DNA from: Streptomyces naganishii JCM 4654 | GTDB lineage: Bacteria > Actinomycetota > Actinomycetes > Streptomycetales > Streptomycetaceae | Length of the DNA stretch: 64,000 bases | NCBI RefSeq assembly: GCF_014650575.1 | Contig: NZ_BMVF01000002.1 | Span: 310,001 to 374,000, forward strand | Direction: 5' to 3' | In this document: positions 1 to 8,234 of the stretch, piece by piece | How positions within the stretch are numbered: position 1 is the stretch's first letter | Layout of the letters: each line of letters begins with the position of its first letter | Notes under the pieces: generated by a model | What the model saw: the letters and a program-made list of their open reading frames with translations, nothing else | Database searches by the model: none | What the model was told of the DNA's origin: nothing | Program-made: the position numbers and the translations under genes

Positions 1-198
1 GCCGCGCTGCTCGAGGCGGCGGCCGAGGACGGGGACGTGCGCGACGACATCGAGGGGCGCCTGGCGACCCGGCTGGTGTTCGGGATGATCAACTCCATCG
101 TGGAGTGGTACCGGCCCGACGGGCGCGGCGCGGGCGAGCGCGAAGTCGCCGACGCGGTCGCGCGGCTGGTCTTCGGGGGGCTGCGCAAGGACGGCTGA
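1..198 (+). CDS. TetR-family transcriptional regulator, C-terminal end only
   Basis: The window opens inside this gene. Frame 1 reads 65 residues to a TGA at 196-198. The visible part is helical and contains an Arg-Leu-Val-Phe-Gly-Met-Ile-Asn-Ser-Ile-Val-Glu-Trp-Tyr segment, followed by Asp-Ala-Val-Ala-Arg-Leu-Val-Phe-Gly-Gly-Leu. This is the usual end of the ligand-binding domain in TetR repressors related to acyl-CoA-responsive regulators. The DNA-binding N-terminus lies outside the window, so the assignment rests on the C-terminal pattern alone. Its last codons are copied twice more just downstream (see repeat at 181-248). Confidence 0.6.
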   Translation, partial: AALLEAAAEDGDVRDDIEGRLATRLVFGMINSIVEWYRPDGRGAGEREVADAVARLVFGGLRKDG

Positions 199-248
199 GG
201 GGGCGTGCGCAAGGACGGCTGAGGGAGACTGCGCAAGGACGGCTGAGG
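181..248. repeat. 24-bp tandem repeat over the TetR stop codon (3 copies)
   Basis: Three near-identical 20-nt cores lie at 181-200, 205-224 and 229-248, a strict 24-bp period. Each encodes the end of the TetR gene including its TGA. Only the 4-nt spacers and one base differ. It looks like local slippage or duplication of a gene's 3' end. Confidence 0.85.
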
Positions 249-280
249 GGGCCGCGCGAGCTGTCATCCCTGGGGCTGGG

Positions 281-778
281 TCAGCCCTGGGGCTCCAGGT
301 CCTCCTCCTCGAAGACCAGCAGGGTGCGGGTGCTGAGGACCTCCGGGATCGCCTGGAGGCGGGTCAGCACCAGCTCCCGCAGCGCGCGGTTGTCCGGCGT
401 GTGGACCAGGAGCAGCACGTCGAAGTCCCCGCCCACCAGGGCGATGTGGGAGGCGCCGGGGAGCTGCCGCAGCTCCTCGCGCACGGTGCGCCAGGAGTTC
501 TGCACGATCTTCAGGGTGATGTACGCGGACGTGCCCTGCCCCGCGCGCTCGTGGTCGACGCGTGCGCCGAAGCCGCGGATGACGCCGTCCTCGATGAGCC
601 GGTTGATACGGGCGTAGGCGTTGGCGCGCGAGACGTGCACCCGCTCGGCGACCGACCGTATCGAGGCGCGGCCGTCCGTCTGGAGCATCTGGAGGATGTC
701 CTGGTCCACCGCGTCCAGCGGGCGCGCCGGCGGAAGGACTGCGCCGTCCGGGCTCTCGGCCATTTGTTCAGGTGCCAT
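281..778 (-). CDS. Lrp/AsnC-family transcriptional regulator
   Basis: A 165-residue protein with the two Lrp/AsnC domains. The N-terminal winged helix-turn-helix is at about residues 20-80 (a Leu-Asp-x-Val-Asp-x-Asp-Ile-Leu start and an Arg-Ala-Ser-Ile-Arg-Ser-Val-Ala recognition region). The C-terminal RAM ligand-sensing domain is at about 85-155. The ATG at 778 is preceded by a G-rich site and gives the family's normal length; upstream extension in frame has no family signal. It is transcribed divergently from the branched-chain 2-oxoacid dehydrogenase operon, the arrangement seen for bkdR-type regulators, so it probably senses a branched-chain amino acid or keto acid and controls that operon. 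The functional link is inference from position. Confidence 0.85.
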   Translation of the reverse strand: MAPEQMAESPDGAVLPPARPLDAVDQDILQMLQTDGRASIRSVAERVHVSRANAYARINRLIEDGVIRGFGARVDHERAGQGTSAYITLKIVQNSWRTVREELRQLPGASHIALVGGDFDVLLLVHTPDNRALRELVLTRLQAIPEVLSTRTLLVFEEEDLEPQG

Positions 779-953
779 GTCCCCCCGCCTCTCCGCCGTG
801 GACGTACTGCGTCCATCCCATGCTGTGGAGAACCGTTTGTCCACAGCCTGAGGCCGCATGTAGCCAAACTGTGCCGACGACCGAACAATCGGTAGGTGAG
901 GCGCCTCACAGCCGACGCGCCTCCCGTAGCCACTCCCATGAGGAGGTGCCGTC
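779..953. promoter_or_regulatory. Divergent lrp/bkd promoter region with inverted repeats and DnaA-box-like sites
   Basis: Three symmetric elements are visible in this 175-bp intergenic gap. Positions 823-846 form CTGTGGA-N10-TCCACAG, whose arms contain TTGTCCACA (837-845, plus strand) and TTCTCCACA (824-832, minus strand), the streptomycete DnaA-box type. Positions 877-890 carry the short dyad ACCGA-N4-TCGGT. Positions 896-909 are a perfect 14-bp palindrome, GTGAGGC-GCCTCAC. The AGGAGGTG at 941-948 is the ribosome binding site of the dehydrogenase operon. Any of the dyads could be the Lrp operator; no promoter hexamers are unambiguous. Confidence 0.5.
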
Positions 954-2099
954 ATGACGGTCATGGAGCAGCGGGGTGCGTACCGGCCATCGCCGCCGCC
1001 CGCCTGGCAGCCCCGTACCGACCCCGCGCCGCTGCTGCCCGACGCGGAGCCGTACCGCGTCCTGGGTACGGAGGCGGCCGCGAAGGCCGACCCGGAGCTG
1101 CTGCGCCGTCTGTACGCGCACGTGGTGCGCGGCCGCCGGTACAACGCGCAGGCCACCGCCCTGACCAAGCAGGGCCGTCTGGCCGTCTACCCGTCCAGCA
1201 CCGGCCAGGAGGCCTGCGAGGTCGCCGCCGCGCTGGTCCTTCAGGAGCGCGACTGGCTCTTCCCCAGCTACCGCGACACGCTCGCCGCCGTGGCCCGCGG
1301 GGTGGACCCCGTCGAGGCCCTCACGCTGCTGCGCGGCGACTGGCACACCGGCTACGACCCCTACGAGCACCGGGTGGCCCCGCTGTCCACCCCGCTCGCC
1401 ACCCAGCTGCCGCACGCGGTGGGCCTCGCGCACGCCGCCCGCCTCAAGGGCGACGACGTGGTCGCACTCGCGATGGTCGGCGACGGCGGGACCAGCGAGG
1501 GCGACTTCCACGAGGCGCTGAACTTCGCCGCCGTGTGGCAGGCCCCCGTGGTCTTCCTGGTGCAGAACAACGGCTTCGCGATCTCCGTGCCGCTCGCCAA
1601 GCAGACCGCCGCCCCCTCCCTGGCCCACAAGGCCGTCGGGTACGGCATGCCGGGCCGCCTGGTCGACGGCAACGACGCGGCCGCCGTGCACGAGGTGCTC
1701 GCCGACGCCGTGCGGCACGCCCGCGCGGGAGGCGGCCCGACCCTCGTCGAGGCCGTGACCTACCGCATCGACGCCCACACCAACGCCGACGACGCCACCC
1801 GCTACCGCGGCGACGCCGAGGTCGAGGCCTGGCGCGACCACGACCCGGTCCAGCTGCTGGAGCGGGAGCTGACCGGGCGCGGCCTGCTCGACGAGGCCGG
1901 CGTCGCGGCCGCCCGCGAGGACGCGGAGGCGATGGCCGCGCGGCTGCGCGAGCGCATGAACCAGGACCCGCAGCTCGACCCCGCGGACCTGTTCGCCCAT
2001 GTCTACGCCGAGCCCACGCCCCAACTGCGCGAGCAGCGGGCCCTGCTGGAGGCCGAGCTGGCCGCCGAGAACGAGTCGCGGGAGGGCACTGCCCGATGA
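954..2099 (+). CDS. bkdA: Branched-chain 2-oxoacid dehydrogenase E1 alpha (operon 1)
   Basis: 381 residues; the thiamine-diphosphate-binding alpha subunit of the E1 decarboxylase that acts on 2-oxoacids from Val, Leu and Ile. The TPP/Mg motif begins with Gly-Asp-Gly-Gly-Thr-Ser-Glu-Gly-Asp at about residue 180 and ends with the Asn-Asn-Gly-Phe-Ala-Ile-Ser region at about 205-211. The substrate-loop segment near the C-terminus (Tyr-Arg-Ile-Asp-Ala-His-Thr-Asn-Ala-Asp-Asp-Ala-Thr-Arg-Tyr) is also present. The ATG at 954 follows AGGAGGTG by 5 nt. The gene overlaps the E1 beta gene by 4 bp (ATGA), so the subunits are translationally coupled. Products feed branched acyl-CoA primers for fatty acids and precursors for polyketides (family knowledge). 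Confidence 0.95.
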   Translation: MTVMEQRGAYRPSPPPAWQPRTDPAPLLPDAEPYRVLGTEAAAKADPELLRRLYAHVVRGRRYNAQATALTKQGRLAVYPSSTGQEACEVAAALVLQERDWLFPSYRDTLAAVARGVDPVEALTLLRGDWHTGYDPYEHRVAPLSTPLATQLPHAVGLAHAARLKGDDVVALAMVGDGGTSEGDFHEALNFAAVWQAPVVFLVQNNGFAISVPLAKQTAAPSLAHKAVGYGMPGRLVDGNDAAAVHEVLADAVRHARAGGGPTLVEAVTYRIDAHTNADDATRYRGDAEVEAWRDHDPVQLLERELTGRGLLDEAGVAAAREDAEAMAARLRERMNQDPQLDPADLFAHVYAEPTPQLREQRALLEAELAAENESREGTAR

Positions 2100-3100
2100 C
2101 CACCGTCGCCCTCAAGCCGGCCACCATGGCCCAGGCCCTCACGCGCGCGATGCGCGACGCGATGGCCGCCGACCCCGCCGTCCACGTCATGGGCGAGGAT
2201 GTCGGCACCCTCGGCGGTGTCTTCCGTGTCACCGACGGCCTCGCCAAGGAGTTCGGCGAGGACCGCTGCACCGACACCCCGCTGGCCGAGGCCGGCATCC
2301 TCGGCGCCGCGGTCGGCATGGCCATGTACGGGCTGCGCCCGGTCGTGGAGATGCAGTTCGACGCCTTCGCCTACCCCGCGTTCGAACAGCTCGTCAGCCA
2401 TGTGGCCAAGACGCGCAACCGCACGCGCGGGAAGATGTCCCTGCCGATCACCATCCGCGTGCCCTACGGCGGCGGCATCGGCGGGGTGGAGCACCACAGC
2501 GACTCCTCCGAGGCGTACTACATGGCGACCCCCGGGCTCCACGTCGTCACGCCCGCGACCGTCGCCGACGCCTACGGGCTGCTGCGCGCCGCGATCGCCT
2601 CCGACGACCCGGTCGTCTTCCTCGAGCCCAAGCGGCTGTACTGGTCGAAGGATTCCTGGAACCCCGAGGAGCCGCAGACCGTTGAACCGATCGGCCGCGC
2701 GGTGGTGCGGCGCACCGGCCGGAGCGCCACGCTGATCACCTACGGCCCGTCCGTGCCCGTGTGCCTCGAAGCCGCCGAGGCGGCCCGGGCCGAGGGCTGG
2801 GACCTGGAGGTCGTCGACCTGCGCTCGCTGGTGCCGTTCGACGACGAGACGGTCTGCGCGTCGGTGCGGCGCACCGGACGCGCGGTCGTCGTGCACGAGT
2901 CGGGCGGGTACGGCGGCCCGGGCGGGGAGATCGCCGCCCGTGTCACCGAGCGCTGCTTCCACCACCTGGAGGCGCCGGTGCTGCGTGTGGCCGGGTTCGA
3001 CATCCCCTACCCGCCGCCGATGCTGGAGCGGCACCACCTGCCCGGCGTCGACCGGATCCTGGACGCGGTCGCGCGTCTGCAGTGGGAGGCCGAGAGCTGA
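2096..3100 (+). CDS. bkdB: Branched-chain 2-oxoacid dehydrogenase E1 beta (operon 1)
   Basis: 334 residues, transketolase pyrimidine-binding domain (about 1-180) plus transketolase C-terminal domain (about 200-330). The characteristic Gly-Glu-Asp-Val-Gly-x-Leu-Gly-Gly-Val-Phe motif is near residue 33. The invariant Pro-Tyr-Gly-Gly-Gly-Ile-Gly-Gly-Val-Glu-His-His segment is at about 122-133, and Phe-Leu-Glu-Pro-Lys is near 178. It forms the alpha2beta2 E1 heterotetramer with the upstream product. The start ATG at 2096 overlaps the alpha-gene stop. Its own stop overlaps the E2 start by one base (TGATG at 3098-3102). Usual family length. Confidence 0.95.
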   Translation: MTTVALKPATMAQALTRAMRDAMAADPAVHVMGEDVGTLGGVFRVTDGLAKEFGEDRCTDTPLAEAGILGAAVGMAMYGLRPVVEMQFDAFAYPAFEQLVSHVAKTRNRTRGKMSLPITIRVPYGGGIGGVEHHSDSSEAYYMATPGLHVVTPATVADAYGLLRAAIASDDPVVFLEPKRLYWSKDSWNPEEPQTVEPIGRAVVRRTGRSATLITYGPSVPVCLEAAEAARAEGWDLEVVDLRSLVPFDDETVCASVRRTGRAVVVHESGGYGGPGGEIAARVTERCFHHLEAPVLRVAGFDIPYPPPMLERHHLPGVDRILDAVARLQWEAES

Positions 3101-4599
3101 TGGCACAGGTGCTGGAGTTCAAGCTCCCCGACCTCGGGGAGGGGCTCACCGAGGCGGAGATCGTCCGCTGGCTGGTCGAGGTGGGCGAGGTGGTCGCCGT
3201 CGACCAGCCGGTCGTGGAGGTGGAGACGGCCAAGGCGATGGTCGAGGTGCCCTGCCCCTACGGCGGCGTGGTCACCGCCCGCTTCGGCGAGGAGGGTACG
3301 GAACTGCCCGTCGGCGCGCCCCTGCTGACGGTGGCGGTCGGCGAACCGGCCGACGGCGGCGAGCCCGAGGGCTCCGGCAACGTCCTGGTCGGCTACGGCA
3401 CGGCGGCGCCCCCGGCGCGGCGCCGCAGGGTCCGCCAGGCCCCCGCAGTACGGCAGGCGGCGCACGAGCCGTCGCCCGCGGGGCCCGTGAACGGGTCCCC
3501 GGGGTCCTCGCACGCGGGCGCCGACCGGGCGCCGGCCACCGGGCACGCCGAGCGTGCCGTCGGGCACGCCGAGCCCGCCGTCGGGCACGCCGAGCCCGCC
3601 ACAGGGCGCGGCATACGGGCCGCCGAGCCCGCCCCCTTCGCCGGGCGGCCGGTGGACGGGCCCGTTCCGGTGATCTCGCCGCTGGTCCGCAGGCTCGCGC
3701 GGGAGAACGGCCTGGATCTGCGCCGGCTGGCCGGCTCCGGGCCGGACGGGCTGATCCTGCGCGCGGACGTCGAGGACGCGCTCAGGGCGGGCGCCACGGC
3801 CGTGTCCGAGCCGTTCCGCGCGGATGACCCGCACGCGCCCGTCCAGGGCAACGCGGCCCGAGCCGGCACGGCCCAGGCCATCGCGTCCCAGGCCACCGCG
3901 TCCCGGGCCTCCGGCACCCGCGTGCCGCTCAAGGGCGTTCGCGGGGCCGTCGCCGACAAGCTGTCCCGCAGCCGCCGCGAGATACCGGACGCGACCTGCT
4001 GGGTCGACGCCGACGCGACCGAGCTGATGCGCGCCCGCGCAGCCATGAACGCGGCCGGGGGACCGAAGATCTCCCTGCTCGCGCTCCTCGCCCGCGTCTG
4101 CACGGCCGCGCTCGCCCGGTACCCGGAGCTGAACTCGACCGTCGACACGGAGGCCAGGGAGATCGTCCGGCTGGACGCGGTGCACCTCGGCTTCGCGGCC
4201 CAGACCGAGCGCGGCCTGGTCGTCCCGGTCGTACGGGACGCGCACGCGCGGGACGCCGAGTCGCTGACCGCCGAGTTCGCGCGGCTCACCGAGGCGGCCC
4301 GCACCGGCACCCTCACGCCCGGCGAGCTGACCGGCGGCACCTTCACGCTGAACAACTACGGGGTGTTCGGGGTCGACGGCTCCACGCCGATCATCAACCA
4401 CCCCGAGGCCGCCATGCTCGGCGTCGGCCGCATCGTCCCCAAACCCTGGGTGCACGAGGGCGAGCTGGCGGTACGACAGGTCGTGCAGCTCTCGCTCACC
4501 TTCGACCACCGGGTGTGCGACGGCGGCACGGCGGGCGGTTTCCTCCGGTACGTGGCGGACTGCGTGGAGCAGCCCGCGGTGCTGTTGCGCACAGTGTGA
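3100..4599 (+). CDS. bkdC: Branched-chain 2-oxoacid dehydrogenase E2, dihydrolipoyl acyltransferase (operon 1)
   Basis: 499 residues. An N-terminal lipoyl domain (about 1-80) carries the lipoylated Lys in Glu-Thr-Ala-Lys-Ala-Met. A peripheral-subunit-binding domain starts near 190 (Ile-Ser-Pro-Leu-Val-Arg-Arg-Leu-Ala). The catalytic acyltransferase domain (about 270-499) ends with the active-site motif Phe-Asp-His-Arg-Val-Cys-Asp-Gly. The linker contains a short Gly-His-Ala-Glu-Pro-Ala-Val repeat. It transfers the acyl group from E1 to CoA and forms the complex core. No E3 (lipoamide dehydrogenase) gene is in the operon, so the E3 is presumably shared from elsewhere. Confidence 0.95.
   Translation: MAQVLEFKLPDLGEGLTEAEIVRWLVEVGEVVAVDQPVVEVETAKAMVEVPCPYGGVVTARFGEEGTELPVGAPLLTVAVGEPADGGEPEGSGNVLVGYGTAAPPARRRRVRQAPAVRQAAHEPSPAGPVNGSPGSSHAGADRAPATGHAERAVGHAEPAVGHAEPATGRGIRAAEPAPFAGRPVDGPVPVISPLVRRLARENGLDLRRLAGSGPDGLILRADVEDALRAGATAVSEPFRADDPHAPVQGNAARAGTAQAIASQATASRASGTRVPLKGVRGAVADKLSRSRREIPDATCWVDADATELMRARAAMNAAGGPKISLLALLARVCTAALARYPELNSTVDTEAREIVRLDAVHLGFAAQTERGLVVPVVRDAHARDAESLTAEFARLTEAARTGTLTPGELTGGTFTLNNYGVFGVDGSTPIINHPEAAMLGVGRIVPKPWVHEGELAVRQVVQLSLTFDHRVCDGGTAGGFLRYVADCVEQPAVLLRTV
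3541..3603. repeat. 21-bp in-frame tandem repeat in the E2 linker
   Basis: Three 21-bp copies (3541-3561, 3562-3582, 3583-3603) encode a heptad beginning Gly-His-Ala-Glu in the flexible linker between the lipoyl and E3-binding domains. Linker length can vary without loss of function, which is where such repeats are tolerated. Confidence 0.85.
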
Positions 4600-4654
4600 G
4601 CACAGGGCCCGCCCTCGTTTCCCCGTGGTCGAGGGCGGGACGCATACTCGGGGG

Positions 4655-5665
4655 GTGACCTCCTACGAGCGGCCCGGCGCCCCCGACGCCGACGACTCGC
4701 GGGCCTACGACGCCGTCGTCCTCGCCGGAGGGGCCGCCCGGCGGCTCGGCGGCGCGGACAAGCCCGGCCTGCGGGTCGGCGGCCGCGCCCTGCTCGACCG
4801 CGTGCTCGACGCCTGCGCCGACGCCCGCACCACGGTGGTGGTGGCCGGCCCCAGGCCCACCGCCCGGCCCGTTCGGTGGGCACGCGAGGAGCCGCCCGGC
4901 GGCGGCCCGGTCGCCGCGCTCGACGCCGGGCTGCGCCGCACCACGGCCGAGGACGTCGTCGTGCTCTCCGCCGACCTGCCGTTCCTCGAGCCGGCCACCG
5001 TACGGCGGCTGCTGGACGCCCTGCGCGCCGGGCGTGCCGACGGCGCGCTGCTCACCGACGCCGAGGGCCGGGACCAGCCGCTCGTCGCCGCCTACCGCGC
5101 CCAGGCGCTCCGCCGTGAACTGGCCGCGCTCACCGAAGCGGCCCCCGCCGACCGCGCGCCCGCGGATGGCCAAGCGCCCGCGGACCGCCGCGCCCCCGCG
5201 GACCGCCTCGCACGGGCGGCCGGTGCGCTCGCGGGGCTCCCGCTGCGCAGGCTGACCGGCGCGCTCGACCTCACTCGCGTCCCCGACCACGTCGCGTCCT
5301 TCGACTGCGACACCTGGGACGACATCGCCACCGCCAGGGCACGCATCAGGGAGCATGGGCACGTGTTGGATGAATGGATTTCCGCAGTCAAGGACGAACT
5401 GGGCATCGACCTGGACGTCGACACCGGCGTACTGCTCGACCTCGCCCGTGACGCCGCCCACGGCGTGGCCCGGCCCGCGGCGCCCCTGACCACCTTCCTC
5501 GTCGGCTACGCGGCAGCGCGGGCCGAGGGCGGCCCCGAGGCGGTCGCCGAGGCCGCCCGCAAGGCCGCCGCGCTCGCCCTGCGCTGGGCGGACGAGGACA
5601 CCGTCGGGGCCGGGGCCGACGTGGCCCCCGACGCCACGCCCGACACCCGCCCGGACGCGGGATGA
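4655..5665 (+). CDS. MobA-like NTP transferase fused to a DUF6457 domain
   Basis: 336 residues from GTG 4655. The N-terminal half (about 15-230) is a MobA-type nucleotidyltransferase: Val-Val-Leu-Ala-Gly-Gly-x-Ala-x-Arg-Leu-Gly-Gly-x-Asp-Lys at about 20-35 is the GTP-binding signature, and Leu-Ser-Ala-Asp-Leu-Pro-Phe-Leu at about 105-112 holds the metal-binding Asp. An Ala-Pro-Ala-Asp-rich insert near 165-190 is probably an external loop. The last ~90 residues start Leu-Asp-Glu-Trp-Ile and match the small DUF6457 domain. Attachment of GMP to molybdopterin is likely, given the overlapping moeA downstream. A start at ATG 4625 is also possible; the GTG choice rests on the conserved region and is only moderately supported. 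Confidence 0.8.
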   Translation: MTSYERPGAPDADDSRAYDAVVLAGGAARRLGGADKPGLRVGGRALLDRVLDACADARTTVVVAGPRPTARPVRWAREEPPGGGPVAALDAGLRRTTAEDVVVLSADLPFLEPATVRRLLDALRAGRADGALLTDAEGRDQPLVAAYRAQALRRELAALTEAAPADRAPADGQAPADRRAPADRLARAAGALAGLPLRRLTGALDLTRVPDHVASFDCDTWDDIATARARIREHGHVLDEWISAVKDELGIDLDVDTGVLLDLARDAAHGVARPAAPLTTFLVGYAAARAEGGPEAVAEAARKAAALALRWADEDTVGAGADVAPDATPDTRPDAG

Positions 5666-7089
5666 CCGCCCGAGGCGTGCGGACCGGCGAGGACGCCGAG
5701 GACCAGGACTTCGACGTGGAGGAGGCCCTGGCCCTCGTGAAGGGCCCCGAGAGCGCCGCCCCGGGCCACGGCCCGGCCGGCCACGCACCGGCGCCCGGCA
5801 CCGCCCACGGCGCCCCGCACCCCCGTGAGGGCGCCCGCACGCCGGACGGCGCCCAGCCGTCCGCCGCGCACTCCCCCGACGCCCGCCACCACGCCACCCC
5901 CTGGCCGCAGGCGCGGGAGACCGCCGCCCGCGCCGCCCGGGCGGCCGCCCGCCGCGACGCCGTGGCGGTTCCCCTGGACGCGGCCCTCGGGCTCGTCCTG
6001 GCGGAGCCGCTGGCCGCCCTCACCGACCTGCCCTCCTTCGACACCTCCGCGATGGACGGCTGGGCGGTCGCCGGTCCCGGGCCGTGGGACGTACGCGACG
6101 AGGGCGTGCTGGCCGGGCACGCGCAGCCCGAGCCGCTGACCGACGGCGAGGCGGTCCGCATCGCCACCGGCGCCCGAGTTCCGCAGGACACCACCGCCGT
6201 GCTGCGCAGCGAGCACGGCCGCACGGACGCCAAGGACCGGCTGCATTCCACCCGCGAGGTCGAGCACGGCCAGGACATCCGCCCGCGCGGGCAGGAGTGC
6301 CGCAGCGGAGACCAGTTGCTGCCTGTCGGCACCCTGGTCACCCCCGCCGTGCTCGGACTCGCCGCCGCCGCCGGATACGACACCCTGACGGCGGTCCCCC
6401 GGCCCCGCGTCGACGTCTTCGTCCTGGGCGACGAACTGCTCACCGAGGGGCTGCCCCACGACGGCCGCATCCGGGACGCGCTCGGCCCCATGCTGCCGCC
6501 GTGGCTGCGCGCGCTGGGCGCCGAGGTGGCCACCGTGCGCCGGATCGGCGACGACGCCAAGGCGCTGCACAGGGCGATCAGCAGGTCCGAGGCCGACCTG
6601 ATCGTCACCACCGGAGGCACCGCCGCCGGCCCCGTCGACCACGTCCACCCCACCCTGCGCCGCGTCGGCGCCGAACTGCTCGTCGACGGCGTCAAGGTGC
6701 GCCCGGGGCACCCCATGCTGCTGGCCCGTACCAAGGACAGGCAGCACCTGGTCGGGCTGCCCGGCAACCCGCTCGCCGCCGTCTCGGGCCTGCTCACGCT
6801 CGCCGAGCCGCTGCTGCGCACCCTGGCCGCGCGTCCCGCCCCGGAGCCGTACACGCTGCCGTTGAAGGACGCGGTGCACGGGCATCCGCACGACACCCGG
6901 CTGGTGCCGGTCGTGCTGCGCGGCGACCACGCGGCGGTGCTGCACTACAACGGCCCCGCCATGCTGCGCGGGGTGGCCGCGGCCGACGCTCTCGCCGTCG
7001 TACCGCCCGGTGGCGCCCGGCAGGGTCAGGAGACCGAACTCCTCGACCTGCCCTGGGCCGCCGCCGGGATCGGGGTGTGTTTCACGTGA
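5662..7089 (+). CDS. moeA: MoeA-type molybdopterin molybdenumtransferase
   Basis: 475 residues; inserts molybdenum into adenylated molybdopterin. After a poorly conserved, Pro/Ala-rich N-terminal extension of about 75 residues come the usual domains. These include Ser-Ala-Met-Asp-Gly-Trp-Ala near 130 and Ala-Thr-Gly-Ala-Arg-Val-Pro near 170. The MoCF-binding fold has Thr-Thr-Gly-Gly-Thr near 315, and Gly-Leu-Pro-Gly-Asn-Pro is near 367. ATGA overlap with the upstream MobA-like gene (5662-5665) indicates a cofactor operon. Its stop overlaps the start of the K+ channel gene, and that junction is itself a parS site. The N-terminal extension is longer than in typical MoeA. Confidence 0.92.
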   Translation: MTARGVRTGEDAEDQDFDVEEALALVKGPESAAPGHGPAGHAPAPGTAHGAPHPREGARTPDGAQPSAAHSPDARHHATPWPQARETAARAARAAARRDAVAVPLDAALGLVLAEPLAALTDLPSFDTSAMDGWAVAGPGPWDVRDEGVLAGHAQPEPLTDGEAVRIATGARVPQDTTAVLRSEHGRTDAKDRLHSTREVEHGQDIRPRGQECRSGDQLLPVGTLVTPAVLGLAAAAGYDTLTAVPRPRVDVFVLGDELLTEGLPHDGRIRDALGPMLPPWLRALGAEVATVRRIGDDAKALHRAISRSEADLIVTTGGTAAGPVDHVHPTLRRVGAELLVDGVKVRPGHPMLLARTKDRQHLVGLPGNPLAAVSGLLTLAEPLLRTLAARPAPEPYTLPLKDAVHGHPHDTRLVPVVLRGDHAAVLHYNGPAMLRGVAAADALAVVPPGGARQGQETELLDLPWAAAGIGVCFT

Positions 7090-7092
7090 AAC
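7079..7092. promoter_or_regulatory. parS, ParB-binding centromere site (perfect palindrome)
   Basis: GTTTCACGTGAAAC, a perfect 14-bp palindrome identical to the streptomycete parS consensus. It straddles the moeA stop and the channel start, so the same bases serve as coding sequence, stop/start overlap and presumed ParB loading site. Known biology: parS sites cluster within a few hundred kb of oriC in Streptomyces. Confidence 0.92.
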
Positions 7093-8183
7093 TTCCGGGC
7101 CATGACGCGATCGCCCGCCAGGCGGACGAACATCTCGTGACCCAACGGGTGAAACTCCCGAGAAAAGTGGTGGAGCGGCCGCTGCGCCAGGTCGCCCAGC
7201 GGCTGGCGCTGGCCCTGCTGGTCCTGCTCGTGACCGTGGCGATCGTCTACGCCGACAGCGACGGCTACCACGACAGCGCGGACAGCTCGGTGAGCCTGCT
7301 CGACTCCGCGTACTACGCCACGGTGACCCTCTCCACGACCGGGTACGGCGACATCACGCCGGTCAGCGACAGCGCGCGGCTCACCAACATCTTGGTCATC
7401 ACGCCGTTGCGTGTGCTCTTCCTGATCATCCTCGTCGGCACCACGCTGGAAGTCCTCACCGAGCGCACCCGTGAGGAGTGGCGCATCAACCGCTGGAGGT
7501 CCGCCTTGCGCGACCACACCGTCGTCGTCGGCTTCGGCACGAAGGGAAGGTCGGCGATCCAGACCGTCCTCGCGACCGGGCTGAACAAGCAGCAGGTCGT
7601 CGTGGTGGACCCCAGCGCCAAGGTGGTCGACGCGGCCACGGCCGACGGATACGCCGGGGTGGTCGGGGACGCGACCCGCAGCGAGGTGCTCAAGCGCGCC
7701 GAGGCAGACCGGGCGCGGCAGATCATCATCGCCACCCAGCGGGACGACACGGCCGTGCTGGTGACGCTGACCGCGCGGCAGCTCAACCGGGGGGCGAAGA
7801 TCGTGGCCGCGGTGCGCGAGGAGGAGAACGCGCCGCTGCTCAGGCAGTCCGGCGCGGACGCCGTGATCACCAGCGCCAGCGCGGCAGGGCGGCTGCTCGG
7901 ACTGTCGGTGCTCAGCCCGGCCGCCGGCATGGTGATGGAGGACCTCATCCAGCAGGGCACCGGCCTGGACCTGGTCGAGCGGCCCGTCATAAAGGCCGAG
8001 GTGGGCCGGAGCCCGAGGGAGACGGACGACCTCGTGGTGAGCGTCGTACGGGGTCACCGGGTTCTCGGGTACGACGATCCGTCGGTCGCGGAACTCCAGC
8101 TGACCGACCGTCTGATCACCATCGTGCGCGCCACGCCGGGGACCCGGGTCACCCCGGACATACGGCCGCTGCCGATGGAGTGA
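7086..8183 (+). CDS. Two-TM potassium channel with RCK/TrkA-N regulatory domain
   Basis: 365 residues from GTG 7086 (GTGA overlap with moeA). A short basic cytoplasmic N-terminus precedes TM1 (about 40-60). A pore loop follows with the selectivity filter Thr-Thr-Gly-Tyr-Gly-Asp at about 85-90, then TM2 (about 103-120). The cytosolic RCK domain (about 138-270) has the Rossmann start Val-Val-Val-Gly-Phe-Gly-Thr-Lys-Gly and a second lobe (about 290-360). It fits MthK/Kch-like ligand-gated K+ channels in the cytoplasmic membrane. A GTG at 7138 is an alternative start. Nothing ties the channel functionally to the molybdenum genes; the overlap may simply reflect co-transcription. Confidence 0.9.
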   Translation: MKLPGHDAIARQADEHLVTQRVKLPRKVVERPLRQVAQRLALALLVLLVTVAIVYADSDGYHDSADSSVSLLDSAYYATVTLSTTGYGDITPVSDSARLTNILVITPLRVLFLIILVGTTLEVLTERTREEWRINRWRSALRDHTVVVGFGTKGRSAIQTVLATGLNKQQVVVVDPSAKVVDAATADGYAGVVGDATRSEVLKRAEADRARQIIIATQRDDTAVLVTLTARQLNRGAKIVAAVREEENAPLLRQSGADAVITSASAAGRLLGLSVLSPAAGMVMEDLIQQGTGLDLVERPVIKAEVGRSPRETDDLVVSVVRGHRVLGYDDPSVAELQLTDRLITIVRATPGTRVTPDIRPLPME

Positions 8184-8234
8184 CCGCCACGGCGTCCTCC
8201 GGCGGGGCGAGGGCCGAGGAGTAGCGTCGGCTCC

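Noticed and set aside
906..2024. Long open frame antisense to the first E1 alpha gene
   Set aside because: Caused by GC-rich third positions; composition is Val/Gly/His-rich without any domain, and the plus strand encodes a clear enzyme.
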